From Bacilli bacterium (GTDB lineage: Bacteria; Bacillota_I; Bacilli_A; RFN20; CAG-826), in contig JAEDOI010000042.1 in assembly GCA_016302065.1 (NCBI GenBank), forward strand, positions 1-8,112: DNA of 8,112 bases. The letters run 5' to 3'. Made by a program: the position numbers and the translations under genes. Below are positions 6,559-8,112 of the stretch, piece by piece; the stretch's first letter is position 1, and every line of letters starts with the position of its first letter. The notes below the pieces were generated by a model. That model saw only the letters and a program-made list of their open reading frames with translations, had not been told where the DNA came from and made no database searches.

Positions 6559-6610
6559 AGCAAATAAAATTATTAAATTAAAAATTTTTAAAATTTTTTT
6601 AGCAAACCTA

Positions 6611-6638
6611 TTGACAGAGTGCTAAATAGTGATATTAT
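6611..6638 (+). promoter_or_regulatory. hsp20 promoter
   Basis: A perfect -35 TTGACA at 6611-6616 is followed after 16 nt by -10 TATTAT at 6633-6638 (5 of 6). TATATT at 6636-6641 is an alternative with a long 19-nt spacer. A/T tracts at 6562-6600, including A5T5 and T7 runs, lie directly upstream and could act as an UP element. The start point would be near 6645, inside the CIRCE operator, so bound HrcA would block initiation. Confidence 0.8.
6617..6625 (+). promoter_or_regulatory. extra CIRCE half-site inside the promoter spacer
   Basis: GAGTGCTAA here is an exact copy of the right CIRCE arm at 6661-6669, placed 44 bp upstream, directly after the -35 box. With the left arm at 6643-6651 it forms a second inverted repeat in the opposite arrangement (spacer 17 nt). 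Nine identical bases in a 60-bp promoter are unlikely to be chance. Confidence 0.8.
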
Positions 6639-6642
6639 ATTG

Positions 6643-6669
6643 TTAGCACTTAGGTAAAGAGAGTGCTAA
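6643..6669 (+). promoter_or_regulatory. CIRCE operator (HrcA binding site)
   Basis: The left arm TTAGCACTT (6643-6651), a 9-nt spacer, and the right arm GAGTGCTAA (6661-6669) match the CIRCE consensus TTAGCACTC-N9-GAGTGCTAA with one mismatch (last base of the left arm). CIRCE is bound by the HrcA repressor, which is kept active by GroEL; heat stress relieves repression. The site spans the expected transcription start and leader of hsp20, 9 nt before its SD. The hrcA gene is not in the window. Confidence 0.96.
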
Positions 6670-6692
6670 ATATCAATTAGGAGGTATTATTT

Positions 6693-7112
6693 ATGAATAA
6701 CTTAACAAGACGTAACTACAATTTCTGGGATCCATTTTTTGTGGATTTATTCGAAGACAAAGGTAATACAAACTGCTCATTTATGAAAACTGATATTAAA
6801 GATGTAGGCGATCATTATGAAATGAAGATTGAATTGCCTGAAGTAAAAAAAGAAGATATTAAATTATCACTTGATGATGGATACTTAACAATTGCTGCAA
6901 GTTTTAATGAAACTGAAGAGGAAAAAAATAAAGGAAAGATAATCCATCGCGAAAGACATTTTGGCAACTTTTCTAGAAGCTTCTATGTTGGTGAAGAGCT
7001 TGAAGAAAAAGATATTAAAGCCAAACTTGAAAATGGTGTTTTAACTTTAGATGTTGCTAAAGTTGAAGCTATAAAGAAAGAAAAAGAAAAAAAGTATATT
7101 TCTATTGAATAA
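6693..7112 (+). CDS. small heat-shock protein, Hsp20/alpha-crystallin family
   Basis: This ATP-independent holdase chaperone binds unfolding proteins in the cytoplasm and passes them to DnaK/ClpB-type machines. Of 139 residues, a short N-terminal arm (1-30, with aromatic NFWDPFF at 10-16) precedes the alpha-crystallin domain (about 31-122): MKTDIKDVGDHYEMKIELPE start, HRERHFGNFSRSF (85-97), and the hallmark ENGVLTLDV (113-121). The C-terminal tail carries an I-x-I motif (I136-S-I138) used for oligomer assembly. The start is fixed by AGGAGG at 6679-6684, 8 nt before ATG. Expression is probably heat-induced through HrcA/CIRCE; I saw no CtsR-type heptad repeats. It is monocistronic, ending at the hairpin at 7164. 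Many Bacillota place sHSPs under other regulators, so CIRCE control is notable. Confidence 0.96.
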   Translation: MNNLTRRNYNFWDPFFVDLFEDKGNTNCSFMKTDIKDVGDHYEMKIELPEVKKEDIKLSLDDGYLTIAASFNETEEEKNKGKIIHRERHFGNFSRSFYVGEELEEKDIKAKLENGVLTLDVAKVEAIKKEKEKKYISIE

Positions 7113-7163
7113 GTTAATTAATTCATCTCTCCCCCTACTTATTTAAACATATACTATTTTCTT

Positions 7164-7197
7164 AAATAAACCGGTCAAAAGCCGGTTTATTTTTTTT
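7164..7197 (+). terminator. intrinsic terminator of hsp20, likely shared with corA
   Basis: An 11-bp perfect stem AAATAAACCGG (7164-7174) pairs with CCGGTTTATTT (7182-7192) around a 7-nt loop, with a run of eight T at 7190-7197. On the minus strand the same hairpin ends in a T-rich arm, so it may also stop the convergent corA transcript, whose stop codon is about 30 nt away. The rest of 7113-7227 shows nothing else. Confidence 0.9.
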
Positions 7198-7227
7198 AAA
7201 ATATTAAGGATTTAATATGGTTTTTTA

Positions 7228-8112
7228 TTATTTCTTCTTAAATCTATCAATAAAAATAAGAATAACTAATCCAATAATTGCTAACAATAATCCGCTTCCA
7301 ATTGCTATATAGAATCCATACTCATTATCATATAAAGGTATGTTTGCAAAATTCATTCCATAAATTGAACAAACAAGAGTTGGAATTGAAAGAACAACTG
7401 TAATAACAGCAAGAGTTTTCATAATTCCATTAACATTGTTATTTATAATGCTGCCAAAAGCTTCCATCATTGAATTTACAACTGAACAAGATATTGAGCA
7501 CATTTCGTTTGCTTGATCCATTTCAACTTGTGTATCTTCCATTAAATCAGCATCTTCTTCGTATTTTTTATAAGTTGAACTTCGAATTAACTTTGCTAAA
7601 ACTCCTTTATTTCCACTTATTGCTGTAGAAAAATAAATTAATGTTTTATTAGTGTCCATTAAAGATAATAATTCTTTATTTCTAGTAGCATTTCTTAATG
7701 AAGTTTCAAGTTTTTCAGTATGAACATTAATTCTTTTTAAATATGAAATAAATAAGGTTGATAATCGATAAACTATATTTAAAGTTAATCTAACATGTTT
7801 GTCGGTTTCTATATTTTTAACTCTTCTAAATACTTCATCAAGTAACTGAAAATTATGTTTTTCAATCGTCACAAAATAATTTTTATTGTAGGCAATAATA
7901 AAAGGTGCAGTTGAATATTTTTCTATTTCTTGATTTTCAATGTAAGGAGTATCTAAAACAATCAGTGTGTCATCATCATCTACATCAACCCTTGCACTCT
8001 CTTCTTCATCTAAAGAAGTTAATAAAAATGTCTCGTTAATAGCGGTTAATTTTGATACTTCCTTTAATATATCAATTGTAGGATTATCAATGTGTATCCA
8101 ACTTCCTTTTTC
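7228..8112 (-). CDS. corA: CorA-family Mg2+/divalent metal channel, N-terminus cut by window edge
   Basis: This CorA-type channel admits Mg2+ (or Co2+/Ni2+) across the cytoplasmic membrane as a pentamer. 294 residues are visible and the frame is open to the right edge, so the true start lies outside; a GTG at 7872 is internal (it encodes Val in YFVTIEKH). I read the N-terminal part by hand: WIHIDNPT near visible residues 5-12, a DEEESARVDVDDDDT stretch, then TLIVLDTPY, all typical of the CorA cytoplasmic domain. A long helical region follows. The C-terminus has two membrane helices: TM1 (about 230-251) ending in the signature YGMNF, with GMN at visible 252-254, and TM2 (about 266-289), then a basic RFKKK end. 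Relatives include Co2+- or Zn2+-handling CorA paralogues, so the ion is not certain. It is convergent with hsp20. Confidence 0.95.
   Translation of the reverse strand, partial: EKGSWIHIDNPTIDILKEVSKLTAINETFLLTSLDEEESARVDVDDDDTLIVLDTPYIENQEIEKYSTAPFIIAYNKNYFVTIEKHNFQLLDEVFRRVKNIETDKHVRLTLNIVYRLSTLFISYLKRINVHTEKLETSLRNATRNKELLSLMDTNKTLIYFSTAISGNKGVLAKLIRSSTYKKYEEDADLMEDTQVEMDQANEMCSISCSVVNSMMEAFGSIINNNVNGIMKTLAVITVVLSIPTLVCSIYGMNFANIPLYDNEYGFYIAIGSGLLLAIIGLVILIFIDRFKKK

Noticed and set aside
6645..6692. RNA thermometer in the hsp20 leader
   Set aside because: The CIRCE arms can form a hairpin, but the AGGAGG ribosome site lies outside it and no complementary anti-SD stretch is visible in the leader.
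7870..7872. GTG at 7872 as the start of a 214-residue CorA
   Set aside because: The frame continues upstream to the window edge with clear CorA sequence (WIHIDNPT, DTPY), so the GTG is an internal Val codon.
1..8112. CRISPR array, phage, transposon or defence island
   Set aside because: I saw no spaced direct repeats, transposase, integrase or terminal inverted repeats. The NERD-like gene alone, with altered catalytic residues, is not enough to claim a defence system.

Overview
This AT-rich window (roughly 27-30% GC by eye) reads like a gut- or host-associated low-GC Firmicute or a Mollicutes relative (Bacillota/Mycoplasmatota). It has a lipobox lipoprotein, Shine-Dalgarno-led genes, a CIRCE heat-shock operator, a CdaA-type di-adenylate cyclase and CCA encoded in the tRNA gene. 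The Trp codons I checked are all TGG, every gene stays open under the standard code, and one gene ends in TGA. This argues against the UGA=Trp code of Mycoplasma/Spiroplasma and fits Acholeplasma-like, RF39-like or Erysipelotrichia-like bacteria. I cannot name the species.

Layout: (1) 3-2297, minus strand: glutamyl-tRNA synthetase (gltX), followed 3 nt later by a secreted alpha/beta-hydrolase lipoprotein that runs off the left edge. (2) 2309-2460, plus strand: a complete tRNA-Gly(GCC) unit with its own promoter and intrinsic terminator, divergent from gltX. (3) 2459-6484, minus strand: a tightly packed five-gene cluster in the order cdaA (c-di-AMP synthase), Nudix hydrolase with the Nudix_N helper domain, deoD (purine nucleoside phosphorylase), a membrane-anchored NERD-like protein lacking the usual ExK catalytic residues, and a six-helix membrane protein with a charged C-terminal tail. 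(4) 6485-6692: a divergent regulatory region with the cdaA promoter, a 22-bp perfect A/T palindrome, and the hsp20 promoter with CIRCE plus an extra half-site. (5) 6693-7112, plus strand: the small heat-shock protein Hsp20, ending at a hairpin shared with the convergent gene. (6) 7228-8112, minus strand: a CorA-type divalent metal channel, truncated at its N-terminus by the right edge.

How the genes relate: the cdaA cluster is held together by gaps of 4 and 11 nt and overlaps of 1 and 8 nt, so it is probably one transcript. It couples a nucleotide second-messenger enzyme with two nucleotide/nucleoside-processing enzymes and two uncharacterised membrane proteins. The usual cdaA partners, cdaR and glmM, are absent from the window. 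The membrane-protein pair, and its link to c-di-AMP, is the part most likely to be undescribed. I see no CRISPR, phage, transposon or obvious defence island; most of the window looks like ordinary chromosomal core.
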